This document shows, one piece after another, positions 1 through 11,133 of a DNA stretch of 64,000 bases. The position numbers were made by a program, and so were the translations under genes. Numbering within the stretch: position 1 is the stretch's first letter; every line of letters starts with the position of its first letter. The DNA comes from Tetrahymena elliotti 4EA (lineage: Eukaryota; Ciliophora; Oligohymenophorea; Hymenostomatida; Tetrahymenidae): the NCBI GenBank assembly GCA_000231825.2, contig JH720319.1, forward strand, positions 558,001 through 622,000, given 5' to 3'. Under the pieces are notes generated by a model. It worked only from the letters and a program-made list of their open reading frames with translations, was not told the origin of the DNA and did not search any database.

Positions 1-1406
1 GATCAATTATTTTCAAAGTAGTAATAGCAAGTATAGGTTTCTTTTTCTTTGGCTACTAACAGGGTATTCTGAACTTGTCTCTTAAGACCTTAAATGTAGT
101 ATTTTCTATTCACAAAGATGAATAGAAATTTTATGAAGGTTTAATGTCATGTCTTTCTCCTATTGGAGCTATAATAGGTTGTGTAATTTCAATATATCTA
201 GTTAAGAGTTATCCCCGTATTAGTAGCTTCTTTATCATTGACATGATCTCTTTGTTAGGGTCAATAATATCAGTTATTTCTTCCAAGGTTTATGTATTTA
301 TGCTTGGAAGACTTATAAGTGGATTAGGTGTTGGAATTAATTCAGCTCTTGTACCTTAATATGTGAATGAAATATCGCCATCAGCTTTGAAAGGTATTAC
401 AGGATGTCTCCTTTCTGTACTTTGTGGTTTAGGATTATCTGTTAGTAACATCTAGTCTCTAGGATATGAAGATGACCCTATTTAAAATGAAGAATAAGGC
501 AATTTCTGGAGATTTGCTTTTATTTTTCCTGGTGCTTTGACATTATTGAGGTCAATCATTTTCTTTTTTTTTATTAAAAACGATACAGCTTCTTACTTTA
601 TGATTAAAGAAGATAGAGCTTAAGCAGAGATAGTATTAAAGGATATTTACAAAGCAAAGTATGTTGAAGAAGAGATTTAAAATATTGCTTAGGAAATTGA
701 AACTTAAAAACAAGGTTTAAAGTATTGGAAAGATTTATTATCATAATAATATTTTAATAGAGTTAAAGTGGGAGTCTTTCTCTAATTCTTACAGTAATTC
801 AGTGGAATTAATGTTGTTGTTTTTTACTCAGGAAAGATTTTTGAAGAAGTAGTTGATGATTCTACAATAGTCTTTGTTTTGGCTTTAATGACAAATGTTC
901 TTTAGATGGTATGTGCATTCATTTCTGCTTATTTTAGCACAAGATATGGCAGACGTAGCATCCTTTTAATTGGTGACATTGCTTGTTTCTTTTTCTTGTT
1001 AGTTTTTGGAATAGTTTCTCTTATTAAAAATTATGAAGCAGGAAACAGAGACATAGCTAATCCTATTGTAATTATATGTGTTTTTGGTTACATGTTTTCT
1101 TTTGGTATATCCCTTGGGCCTATTGTATGGGCATACAACTCAGAAATTCTTCCCGAAAAAGGACTTTCTGTAGCTACGATAACTAATTGGTCAAGTTCTA
1201 TAATAATAATTTTCTTTTTCCCTATGGCAATTAACGTGATGCCAGTAGGGTACATATTTTTCTTTTTCTCATTTTGGTGCTTTATAGGAATGATTTTTAT
1301 AAAGTTAAAGGTCTTTGAAACTAAAAACCTTACTTCTTAAGAAATTGAAATGATGTATAACCCTGTAAATTAAAAGTAATTACAGCAAATATAAAAGAAT
1401 TCTTGA
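1..1406 (+). CDS. MFS sugar transporter, 5' end outside window
   Basis: Major facilitator superfamily hexose-type transporter, expected in the plasma or an internal membrane. The frame is open from base 3 to the TGA at 1404-1406 (about 468 residues) with no intron. In-frame TAA/TAG codons at 357, 483 and elsewhere fall at Gln positions. A GYQQG motif lies in the first helix. GRLISGLGVGINSALVPQYV followed by NEISP at about 295-375 matches the sugar-transporter signature, and YGRRSILLIGD at about 945-975 is the GRR loop opening the second half. About eleven hydrophobic segments remain, and the charged central loop at about 600-720 separates the two halves. The start codon and first few residues are missing. 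The substrate cannot be read from the sequence. Family assignment is firm; hexose versus polyol is open. Confidence 0.9.
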
Positions 1407-2089
1407 TTAAAAATTAGATAATTTAACTGAAAATTATAATTTACTCTATATTCGGAGTAATAAAAAGAATTCAAACATATTTTTTAATCTATTCATTATA
1501 TTTGTTATAATAAATTTATTTTAAGGTTAAAACATTTTATGTCAAAAATTAATGATTTTCTAAATTGTAAATATCAACTAAGCATTTCAGTTATCTTACA
1601 AATTTTATCAACAAAAAAAAATTAGTTTATGAAAGTCATAAAGTCATGTAAATGTGTAACATACAACTTTTAAATTACTTATATTTTAACTCAAACATAT
1701 CATTTAAAATTAAATATATTTATATAGTATTGAGTCCTAAGACTAGGTCATTTAGGATTTTATGACTCTAGCAGCACAAATTAATTATTGTAATCTATTA
1801 ATATTATTTGTGCATTTGTGTTATTAAATGATCTATCTCCATATATATAAATATTAGAGTAGATACATATTTTGATACAATTTTGAACTTGTTTTGTAGA
1901 AAGATCTTGAATAATTATTTATTAATTTTGAGTATTAGTCTGATGTAAAAAACTAGATAACTCATACAAATTAAAATAGAATTTGTTTTTAAGAATAGAA
2001 AAACAAATATTAAACTAACTATTATATAAATAAATCATAACTTGATGACAATTACCATCAAGTTTTGAATATTAAAATATTTTTTTATA
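1407..2089. other. Intergenic, with two adjacent hairpins
   Basis: AT-rich spacer between convergent genes. Two inverted repeats follow each other. TCCTAA at 1735-1740 pairs with TTAGGA at 1752-1757, extended by GAG/CTC. GCACAAAT at 1774-1781 pairs with ATTTGTGC at 1806-1813. No coding frame was seen. Confidence 0.6.
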
Positions 2090-3760
2090 TCATAATCTAG
2101 GCTAAATTGATTATGCATTTTATTCATTAATCTTTTTGTCTGACATATCTGTAATTTCCAATGCGGTTGGACTTAAAAGGATTTTTCCTTCAGTCATATT
2201 TTTTAAGTAGAAACGGCAAGCATCTTCTATTTAGCTGAGAGGGTATTTTCTTGCAAAATTTGTACTCATAATGTTGTTATACATAGATCCTAATTTTTTG
2301 GAGAGAAAATAATTTTCTAACACACTGGTCTTTTTCATCCAATCAACAAGCCAGAAACCTTTAATCTTTTTATGCTTAAAAATTAAATCATTCTAAGAAG
2401 CTTCACTATTTTTCATTGATAAGTTTCCATAAACATAAGTAGAGGAACCATCTGGCATATTATTTAAAATAGTAGCACATAAAGAACCTCCTACTGCATC
2501 AAAACTTACAGTTGCACCTAACTGATAAATATAAATATACTTAAAAATTGTTTAGCTTAATCAAACACTTTACTTTTTTAGAAAGTGAGTTCAAATCTTT
2601 TTAAAAGTTGGGATCAGATGAGTTTAAGATGTATTCGCATTTTTCTTCTTTTCTTAACAAATCAACTTACTCTTATCTTAATAACATAAATCATCATTAG
2701 TTAAAATTATAAAAAATATGAAGCTATTTTAAGCAAAAATAAAGTTAACAAAGAAATAAACGTACCTTCTAACTATATTGATAACTTTAACTCCATTAGC
2801 TGTGAAATATCTATAAATCATTCTACCAACAGCTGAAGCACCAGGATTAGAAATAATAGCCTTGGCCTATTAATTAAATGAAAAATGAAATTAATATCAT
2901 TTAAAATATCAATAAAATTTGTATTGAATTGTTTTTTGCCCAAATTCATTAAAAAAGGTGTAAATAATTGATGAAAAAAACTAGAACTAAAATCAAGATT
3001 GATCCTACTAAATTTGATATAGATTAATCAAGTTATTAAAAAATTTAGTATAAAGAAACAGTAAATTTAAAAACTGTAAATCTATTGAATAATCAAATTC
3101 TAATTATTTTGTGGTAAATCTAAAAAATAAGCAGATCGATCAATCTATCTTAACCAAACCAAATTAAAATTTTGAATAAGGAATCGCAAAAATAGATTTG
3201 ATACTAACTTTTTTCATGAATTTAACTTGACACTACTTGAATTCGAAAATGAAATATTACTTTTTTCTTTAAGGTTTTTTTGTGCATCATAACAACAGTA
3301 AGAGGATTAACCAATCCTGAAGCAGCATTTTCAAAAGGGACTGTTTCAGGGACAGTGATGCATTAAAAGGCATTAGTAACTGCATACTCAGCATAGCATC
3401 CATGAGGACTTCTTTGAACATACACAGCAACTCTTTTTCCTATCAAACTCCAGCCATACAAACCACCTATGAATCATAGAAAACTATTTAGATGATTTTC
3501 AATGCTTTATTTTTAAATATACCTCCTGAGGCAACAACAGTACCAGAACCTTCGAATCCAGGAGTAACTGGAAGATTCTTGACTGAAGAATAACTGCCTT
3601 TAATGAAAGAAAGATCCATAGGATTAAGAGGGGCATATTCAATCTTAATCAAAACTTCATTGTATCTTGGCTTGGGTACAGGGATTTCTTTTAATTAAAG
3701 AGGCTTTCCAAATTCTTCAAGCACAAGGGCTCTCATTGTCTTAGGTATTTTAGGACTCAT
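2090..3760 (-). CDS. MDR-family oxidoreductase (quinone/enoyl reductase-like), copy A
   Basis: Medium-chain dehydrogenase/reductase without the catalytic zinc cysteines, of the NAD(P)H quinone or trans-2-enoyl reductase type; probably a soluble NADPH-dependent reductase. Exons 3760-3523, 3466-3261, 2866-2766, 2676-2574 and 2521-2090 give 359 residues and keep frame through all four introns. The N-terminus MSPKIPKTMRALVLEEFGKP, then PGFEGSGTVVASGG (about 68-81) and SNPGASAVGRM (about residue 155, the Rossmann dinucleotide loop) are typical of the family; SFDAVGG marks the start of the last exon. The next gene upstream is a tandem paralog with the same exon phases. The start is the first ATG and matches the paralog's start. 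The substrate is unknown. Confidence 0.92.
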
Positions 3761-4951
3761 TTTATGTTTGCTTTTTGGTAGTTGCTAATAGAATAAATTA
3801 AGTGATGCTATTAAATTCAAAAATTTTATAAAATAAAAGTATAAATCTTTTTGGTAATATAATAATTATTAAACAATATAAAGTGTGTTGTTATTTAAAC
3901 GATTTTTTTCACAAGAAGGTGCCTATTTCCAGTCCAATTTTAAATATTTATTGATATTTTAACAACTATGAATGACGTCATATATTCATAAATCCAAACA
4001 CTTTTGCTCTTTATTTTTTATGACGTCATTAATAATATTCAGCTCCGAGTTACAATACGAAAAGCATATCTATGTATGTAACAATTTACCTTATACTTTA
4101 GAGATGAGCTTAACTATTCAGTGTATATATCATATTTACTTTTTCAAACTCTTTTCATTTAATTTAAGTTAAAAATTTAAAGGATAAATTTTTTAATTCT
4201 AACCCAAATTAGATATTTTTCTTTTTAGGATACAAAATAAATAAAATTCTTGGCTCCAGATCTAAATTAATTGTCAAAAATAATTAATTTTCTAAAAATA
4301 ACACATAAGCTTTCTTACTTAAAGGTTTTGTATTATAATGTTTTAATTAGATTTAGGTAGTTTATCTTTAAAAAAAATTTAAAAAGAGAAGTAAAAATAT
4401 AAAATCAGTAAAGCGTTTATAATAAAAAATAATTAATATGTAAGATATTATTTAGAGTTGATAATATTATTAATCCTTTTGGTCTAATCTAAAAAATAAT
4501 GCAAACAATCATGCAACTTACGTAAATAGAATTTAAATTAATCATTTGAAAAGCAATAAATTTTCTATGACTATTTCACTCACTAATAATATTATCACTC
4601 ATGTAATAAGTGCGCACTATTGATAAAAGAAATAGGCTGAGTAATAATATCACCTTTTTAATTAAATTCGACAAGTATCCATAGCAACACAATGACTTAC
4701 TTGGTGATGATGATTATACTATAAAATTCTCAACATATTATTGCATAATATCTCATTTTTTCTTCAACTCTTAACATTTAATTATTATTGATAACAAAAT
4801 TTAACGGGTCTATCAATCGAAATTGAATTTATAAGATGAATTTTTTTAAAAATATTTTTGCAAATAATTAATAAAAAATACAGGAAGTAAAAAGCACTTA
4901 TGTATATACATTAATTAGGTTATAATATAATTAAATTTTTTGTATTTTAAA
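3761..4951. other. Intergenic between the two MDR paralogs
   Basis: AT-rich, no coding frame seen. It holds two TGACGTCA octamers (listed separately) upstream of copy A. A 13-bp inverted repeat (4460-4472 with 4584-4596, arms GATAATATTATTA/TAATAATATTATC) has a 111-nt loop. Confidence 0.6.
3973..4028. promoter_or_regulatory. Paired TGACGTCA (CRE/ATF-like) sites
   Basis: Perfect 8-bp palindrome TGACGTCA at 3973-3980 and again at 4021-4028, start to start 48 bp. The sites lie about 213 and 261 bp upstream of the ATG of MDR copy A. This octamer is the classical bZIP (CREB/ATF) site. Two exact copies with two GC pairs each stand out in DNA this AT-rich. A regulatory role is inferred only. Confidence 0.4.
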
Positions 4952-6867
4952 TCATAATCTTGGTTGAGGGTGGCTGTTAGGATAAGGATAAGGAATTTCT
5001 TCAATGTCTTTAACATTAGCTGTAAGTAAGACCTTACCTTCAGACATATTTTTAAGATAGTGTTTAACAGCCTCATCAAGCTTTTCTAAGGGGTACTTAT
5101 GAGTGAATTTGGTTGATAATATACCTTTATAAAGACCACCGACCTTTTTAATAAGTCTATAACCTTCAAGGACGCTAATCTTTTTTAATTAGTTAATTAA
5201 CCAGAAACCTTTAATTTTCTTCTTCTTGAAAATTAAGTCATTTTGAGTGACCTCACTGCTCTTCATAGATAAATTACCATAAACATATGCAGTTGAGCCG
5301 TTAGGCATACATTTAAGAATTCTACCACAAACAGGACCACCAACAGCATCAAATGAAATAGTTGCATTTAACTTTTTTTTAATAATTGAAAAACAATTGA
5401 TTTCTTAAGAAATTGTAAGTTAATTGCTTTACTTTTGCAGAAAGGTTCTTAAGATCTTCTTCGAAATTAGGATCTTCAGTGTTTAAAACATATTCAGCAT
5501 TTTCTTCCTTCTTCAACATATCAAGCTATTCTTATCTATAAATTTATAAAATGGGTTAGTCTTCTTTTCACTAAACAAAAATAATGGTATGTGTTTACCT
5601 TCTAACAATATTGATGACAGGAATGCCATGAAGTTTGAAGTAACGTTAAAGCATTCTACCAAGAGCAGATGCTGCAGGATTTGAAACAACAGCTTTAACC
5701 TTTTTAATTAATAAAATAAAAATTTAGTTGAGAGTAAATCTTAATTGTACTGTTTAAAAGATTTGATTCAAAAAATTATGAGATTTATTCCGATGAATTA
5801 CAATTAAATTTTAAACGCTTCATGTCTGATTGTAAGAAAAATATAATTTAAATTTCGACTCATAGAATGATAATTATTTGCTTCTATTTTTTTCTATGCA
5901 CTTAGATAGCTTTTATTGACGCAATCAAATTATCAAATAAATTATCAGATAAAAACTAAAAAAATCTAAATAATTTATTTTTTTCATTTAAGCAAATTAA
6001 TTGGCAATAAGATACTTTTTAATAGAACTTTTTTCATTTTTACTATTTTTACATTTTTCATTTCATTTCTTTTCAAAAATCTTTCCAAATACTTGACTAC
6101 CTCTTTAATAAAATTGTTTTAAATCCATCATCTCTCTTTTTTATGCTAAAGTATATTATATTAATTGGCTATTACCTTTCTTTCAAGAGTTTTCTTGTGC
6201 ATTAAAGCAACAGTCATAGGGTTAACTAAACCTGAAGCTGCTTCTTCAAAGCTACAATCATCAGGAACGGGGCAAACTTAAAAGACATTAGTAGTAGCAT
6301 ATTCAGCGAAGCATCCATTAGGACTTCTTTGAACATAAATAGCTACTTTTTTACCAACCAAAGTCCAGCCATAGAAACCACCTTTATTTTATAAATTTGA
6401 TCATTAGATATTTAAAAATGTTTATTCAAAATAATCAATGGAGTAAAAGCTATTTGTAATATCTCAAATTATTTTTATATGTTTTAGAAGAACTCATGAT
6501 AAATTTTTATGACTGTAATGGCATGCATACCCATGGATGCAACTATGCTTAAAAAAATGAAAAACTCTCATATATTTATATAACTATATAGAGAACATGC
6601 TAAAGAAATTTAAACAAGTGAATTACCTCCAGAAGCAACAACTGTACCACAACCTTCGAAACCAATGGTAACAGGCAATTTCTTGACTGAAGAGTAGTAT
6701 CCCTTAATGAAAGAAAGATCCATAGGATTAAGAGAAGCATATTCAATTTTGACTAAGACTTCGTTGTATCTGGGCTTAGGAATGGGAAGTTCCTTTACGA
6801 TGGGATTACCACCGAATTCTTCAAGGACTATACCCTTCATTGTCTTAGGTAGCTTAGTGGGAGCCAT
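4952..6867 (-). CDS. MDR-family oxidoreductase (quinone/enoyl reductase-like), copy B
   Basis: Tandem paralog of copy A. Exons 6867-6627, 6381-6176, 5699-5599, 5535-5433 and 5371-4952 give 356 residues. Exons 2 to 4 have exactly the same lengths as in copy A (206, 101 and 103 nt), while the introns have diverged in length (for example 243 nt against 56 nt for intron 1). It starts MAPTKLPKTMKGIVLEEFGG. VTIGFEGCGTVVASGG and SNPAASALGRM mark the catalytic and Rossmann parts. It lacks the zinc ligands of alcohol dehydrogenases. It ends with a short tail rich in Pro and Tyr that copy A lacks. The likely activity is NADPH-dependent reduction of an enone, quinone or enoyl thioester. Confidence 0.92.
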
Positions 6868-8018
6868 TTATTTCTGAATTGATACTTTTTTAAAGATTTT
6901 TTGGAAATGTTTTAAGTTTTTTGGTTAAATTTAATATTAATTTTTGGAAGATGTATTTGATTCTGATGATTTTTTAACCTACCAAAAAGATACAGCTTGA
7001 TAAAGAATAATATTATATTAAATAGAATGTTTTAAAATTAACTTTTAAGTTCTTAGTGCGAATTACTCTTTCTTTTAGAATCAGAATATTATTGTATTTG
7101 ACTTATTATTTAATTTTTTTGAAAAATTTCAAATTATTCCCTACTATCAAATTTCTAATTCAGCAATTGTGACATCACAAAGGCAATGTTTGACAATTTT
7201 ATATACTAATTATTTATTTCTTTCTTTCATTGTATGGACTCACTTTAAATTTTATAAAATTGTAAATAAATCAATTTGTTATCCAGTAATTCTCCACTAC
7301 AAATAATATTTTAGCATTTCATTCAAGTTTTTTTTTTAGTATGTTCAATTCAAACTGTTTTATTAATTTTTTTTTACCTGTAGAATTCTAGAATTCTTTG
7401 TGATTAAAATTCTTTAAATCAAAAAATTAAAAAATAAAAATTTAAAATAAAAAAATTAACATCTTAATTCAAATTGGTAAATTTTTACAAAATTGTATTT
7501 ACTTTTCCATGATTATTGAAAAATTAGAAATAGTTTATTTGATAGTAATTCATATTGTAAATAATGGCATGGCTAAAAAAAAGGTACTTTTTGGCATTCT
7601 ATTAATAATGAATAAAGATTATTTTATAGAATCTCAAATTTTTTAAAGCGCTTTTATTTTTGAAGATCTTTTGAAATAAAAATGAGAAAATTCTGAATAG
7701 TTAAAGTCGAGTAATAATTGAATTTAAATTTAATAATACTTTCTTAATAAAAGTAAGGATTCAATATAATCTGAAAATAAATTCATCAATTAATTAAGTT
7801 TGTCTCATGGATAAGGAAATTAAATATGTGGTAATCCTTATAAGTGTAAAGGTAGAGATAATTGTTTGTGAATAATTTCTTTTATTGAATAAATCAGTAT
7901 CAAATAATTTACAACCCATAAATAAAAATGATAGAATAAATACTTCAATAAAAACAATAAACCTAATAAAAAAGCTATCATTTTATTAATATTTTTAATT
8001 ATTTATTTTAAAAAAATG
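6868..8018. other. Intergenic, nothing recognised
   Basis: About 1.15 kb of AT-rich sequence with short A and T runs. I see no coding frame, RNA gene or repeat that stands out. Confidence 0.5.
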
Positions 8019-9980
8019 TCACTAAATATTAGAATTCACTTATAATTATGGCACATTTTTAGAAAAATCAATGCTGCAATCAATGCTTATTTTAAGCATG
8101 TTTTAATATACTTTACTTTATTATTCTAATTTATCTATCTCGTCATTTAGTTTTCGTATATCTAAAGTTTTATTTATACCATATATACCTCCATTTGATT
8201 TTTATATGTTTCTTATAACCAAGCCATTTTAGCTATTATTTGTATTGTTTAAATTACTGTTTTCATTTATTTTTCTTCCACTTTTCTCTCCATTAGAATC
8301 ATAATTATTTAATGAGTCTATTGTTCTACTGTACATGTTCAGATATTTTTTACTTGTAATATACTATCTTTATATTTTCAAATGATCAAAAGCAAGCTGA
8401 CTTTAATTTATATCTTCTGAACCTGCTAAGGATTTATTTGGGCTAATCCCATTAAGGTTGCTACTTAAACGCTCTAATTTTTATGTATATGTACTTCTTT
8501 ATTTGATTTTATCTAATAGCATATGAATTGGAACAGTCTTTGATTAATTTTATATATTTTCAATATCATCTTCTTCAGCTCTACTCAATGAAGTATTATA
8601 ATCTATTGAAGGCCTGCAAATAGTTAAATTATGATTTTTAGAATCATCATTTGGTTCAGTTTTCAGTTTACCCTATGCAATAAGTCCTTTGTTTATAGCT
8701 TCCTCATGGTAATAAATACTTCTGCTTGATGGTGAATTATGCTCTGTTTTAATTTATCTATATATTTCATCAATACTTTTTCTATAATGATTTCTATAAT
8801 TATTAATTTTATTATTTAATCTTGTATCTTCTGATTCATCACTGTCATTTCCATTTTCTTACATTTAATAATTCTTTGAAGGACTCTAGTTGTTTAAACT
8901 TTCATTTAAAACACTTAGATTGGTATTGCTTTTTTACTTTAACCCTTTTAAATATTCTTATTCTAATTTATATTTTTATAAAAGAGAGGAAGCGTTTTTT
9001 CCAACATTTTCTTTTTTATTTTTTTACTATTGTTCATCTTATCCATCTTAAGATATCTTTTTAGAAGTTTACTTCTCTCTATTTTTTTACTCTAATCTAG
9101 GGGCAGAGCTATCATATGCAATATCTTGTAAACTAACATTAATATCTAAGCCAAGATCTTTTTGATCTTCATTTTAATTTTTTTAATCAAAGTTAATTTA
9201 AGAATTTCTTGCCTTTTATTGTTGGTTGCTTTATTAGTCTAAACTTTTGTTTAATTAAGGATCTTGTGATTTTTTATGCTCATTTCTGCTACTACCTCTA
9301 CTTTAGCTGCTTCTTTTTGTATTTTATTATTATTATCGAGATTAAGTGAGTTAATTTGGTGAATTTTCATCTTGATATCTATTCAAAATATCTATTCTGT
9401 TTGGACTTTGCTTATTACTCTTATTTATAGAGGGTAATCTCTCTCTTTATGTATTATCTATTATTTACTATGCATCTACAAATCCTTTTGTATTATTATT
9501 ATTATCTATTAATGTAGTGCTTCTAGGCTTTTTATCAAAGATATCACCATCGTCATCCATTAATACTTTTTTTTATTGCTTATCATTCTTGCTTTTTCTT
9601 GAAGAAAGTCTCTCCTAATTTTCTATTTAATCAATATCTATGTCTACTCCTGTCTTAGATTTTTTAGATGATTAATTTGTTATAGAAGGAAGCTTATTTC
9701 GCTAGCCTACTTAATTTTAATTGATTTTAAAAAATAATAATATTTCATAATATTTACTTTATTTTCTTTCTGACTGCCTATCTGGAGAAGCTTCTGTCTG
9801 AATTCGCCTTTATTTTTAATCTTCAAACTCACTTATATTAATCTCTTTAGGATTTGTTGTTTTTAATCTTTTAGATATATCGTCTTAAAGAGGGCTTTCA
9901 CCCTTACTATCATCTGCATATAAATTATTTCTAGTATTTCTTCTATATACTTGATGAGGATAAAGATGGAATTAATTCAT
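8019..9980 (-). CDS. Asn/Gln/Ser-rich protein of unknown function
   Basis: Two exons, 9980-9758 and 9709-8019, joined by a 48-nt GT..AG intron, give 637 residues in one frame ending at TGA (8021-8019). No known domain was recognised. The protein is hydrophilic and rich in Asn, Gln, Ser, Asp and Lys, with many TAA/TAG Gln codons and patches of charged residues; there is no signal peptide or membrane segment. It looks intrinsically disordered with short helical parts, as in many ciliate-specific proteins. The start is uncertain. The frame stays coding-like for about 12 codons upstream of the chosen ATG and begins at a possible 3' splice site (GATTTGCAAG, about 10019), so one more 5' exon is possible. 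Confidence 0.7.
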
Positions 9981-11133
9981 TTAGATAAAAACTACTTGAT
10001 AATTATGATTTCTTGCAAATCAAGTTCACTTTATCAAAAATAGAATAATATCCAATATTTTTAATAATATACTCTTAAAGCTTTTCTTAATTGATAAATT
10101 TCTCAAATCATCAATTAATTATTTGAGGAGCAAATATTTGACCATATATTAATTGATTATAAATATTATTAACTCCATCAATCAATTATAAAATAATAAA
10201 TTTTAAATTATTGTAAGAAGTAAAGAACTTTATTTTTCAAAATTAATTTATTCAGCTAAGAATTAAATTAAATAACATTCTCTCTTATTATTAATTATAT
10301 CACTTCTGTTCTTTTATCAAATTAAAACTTAAAAAATTTTTTTAATAGATCCAAATAAACTTTCAATTTTATTTAAGTTTAAAATAACCTAAAAGATAAT
10401 TATTTTTATTAACCAAACAAAATTAATTGTTTTTCACTTTTGAAAATCAATTATAAATTAATAAGGGTCCATCTAATCAATAACAACAATTTTAAATAAT
10501 CTGAACTTGTCCAAAATCTTTAAAAATAAATTGTCTTATTAACAATTAATGATTTTAATTTTGAAAACTAATTTATTCAATTAAAAGTTTTTGAAAATGA
10601 ATTTTTTATCAAATCAAAACTAAAAAATGAACTTTAAAATTTTAAAAAGTAAAACTACTTTTTAAAATTTACAAGTGTAAAGGACATATTTGTATTTTCC
10701 CTAATGTGAGCAACTCTAAATAGATGTATTTATAATTTTATTAAACAAACTGTTTGAAAATTCAATCCAAAAAGTAAAATAATTTTTTTCAAAAAAAAGA
10801 ATTGAATTTATTTTTGATATTTTAAAATTTAGTAAAAAATGAAACAATTTTTAATGATTAATGCATAATACAGTCAGTTTATAATTAGAACTTAAAAATT
10901 TGATTTATTGATTATTAAATTTTAGATATAGAAGAAAAAATTAAAAATATCTAATTTTTACTTTCAGATATTTTTTAAATATTCTTTAAATTTTTAAAAC
11001 ATTCATTGATCCTTCATTAAAATTTATAAAGAGATAATCTGATTTTTGATAAAAATTTAAGCTTTTAAAAAAAAATAAGTTAATAAAACATACCTCTATA
11101 AATAATTTAATAGATAAGCAATAGTTCATAAAA
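9981..11133. other. Intergenic between divergent genes
   Basis: Spacer of 1.15 kb shared by the upstream sides of the unknown gene (-) and DNAAF2 (+), so it presumably holds both promoters. It is very AT-rich, with no recognisable site. Short coding-like bits on the - strand near 10120-10160 could be a missed 5' exon but are too short to support. Confidence 0.45.

Noticed and set aside
3972..4172. 66-codon ORF between the MDR genes
   Set aside because: Monotonous Phe/Leu/Ile/Tyr composition, low G+C and no homology recognised; better read as promoter DNA.
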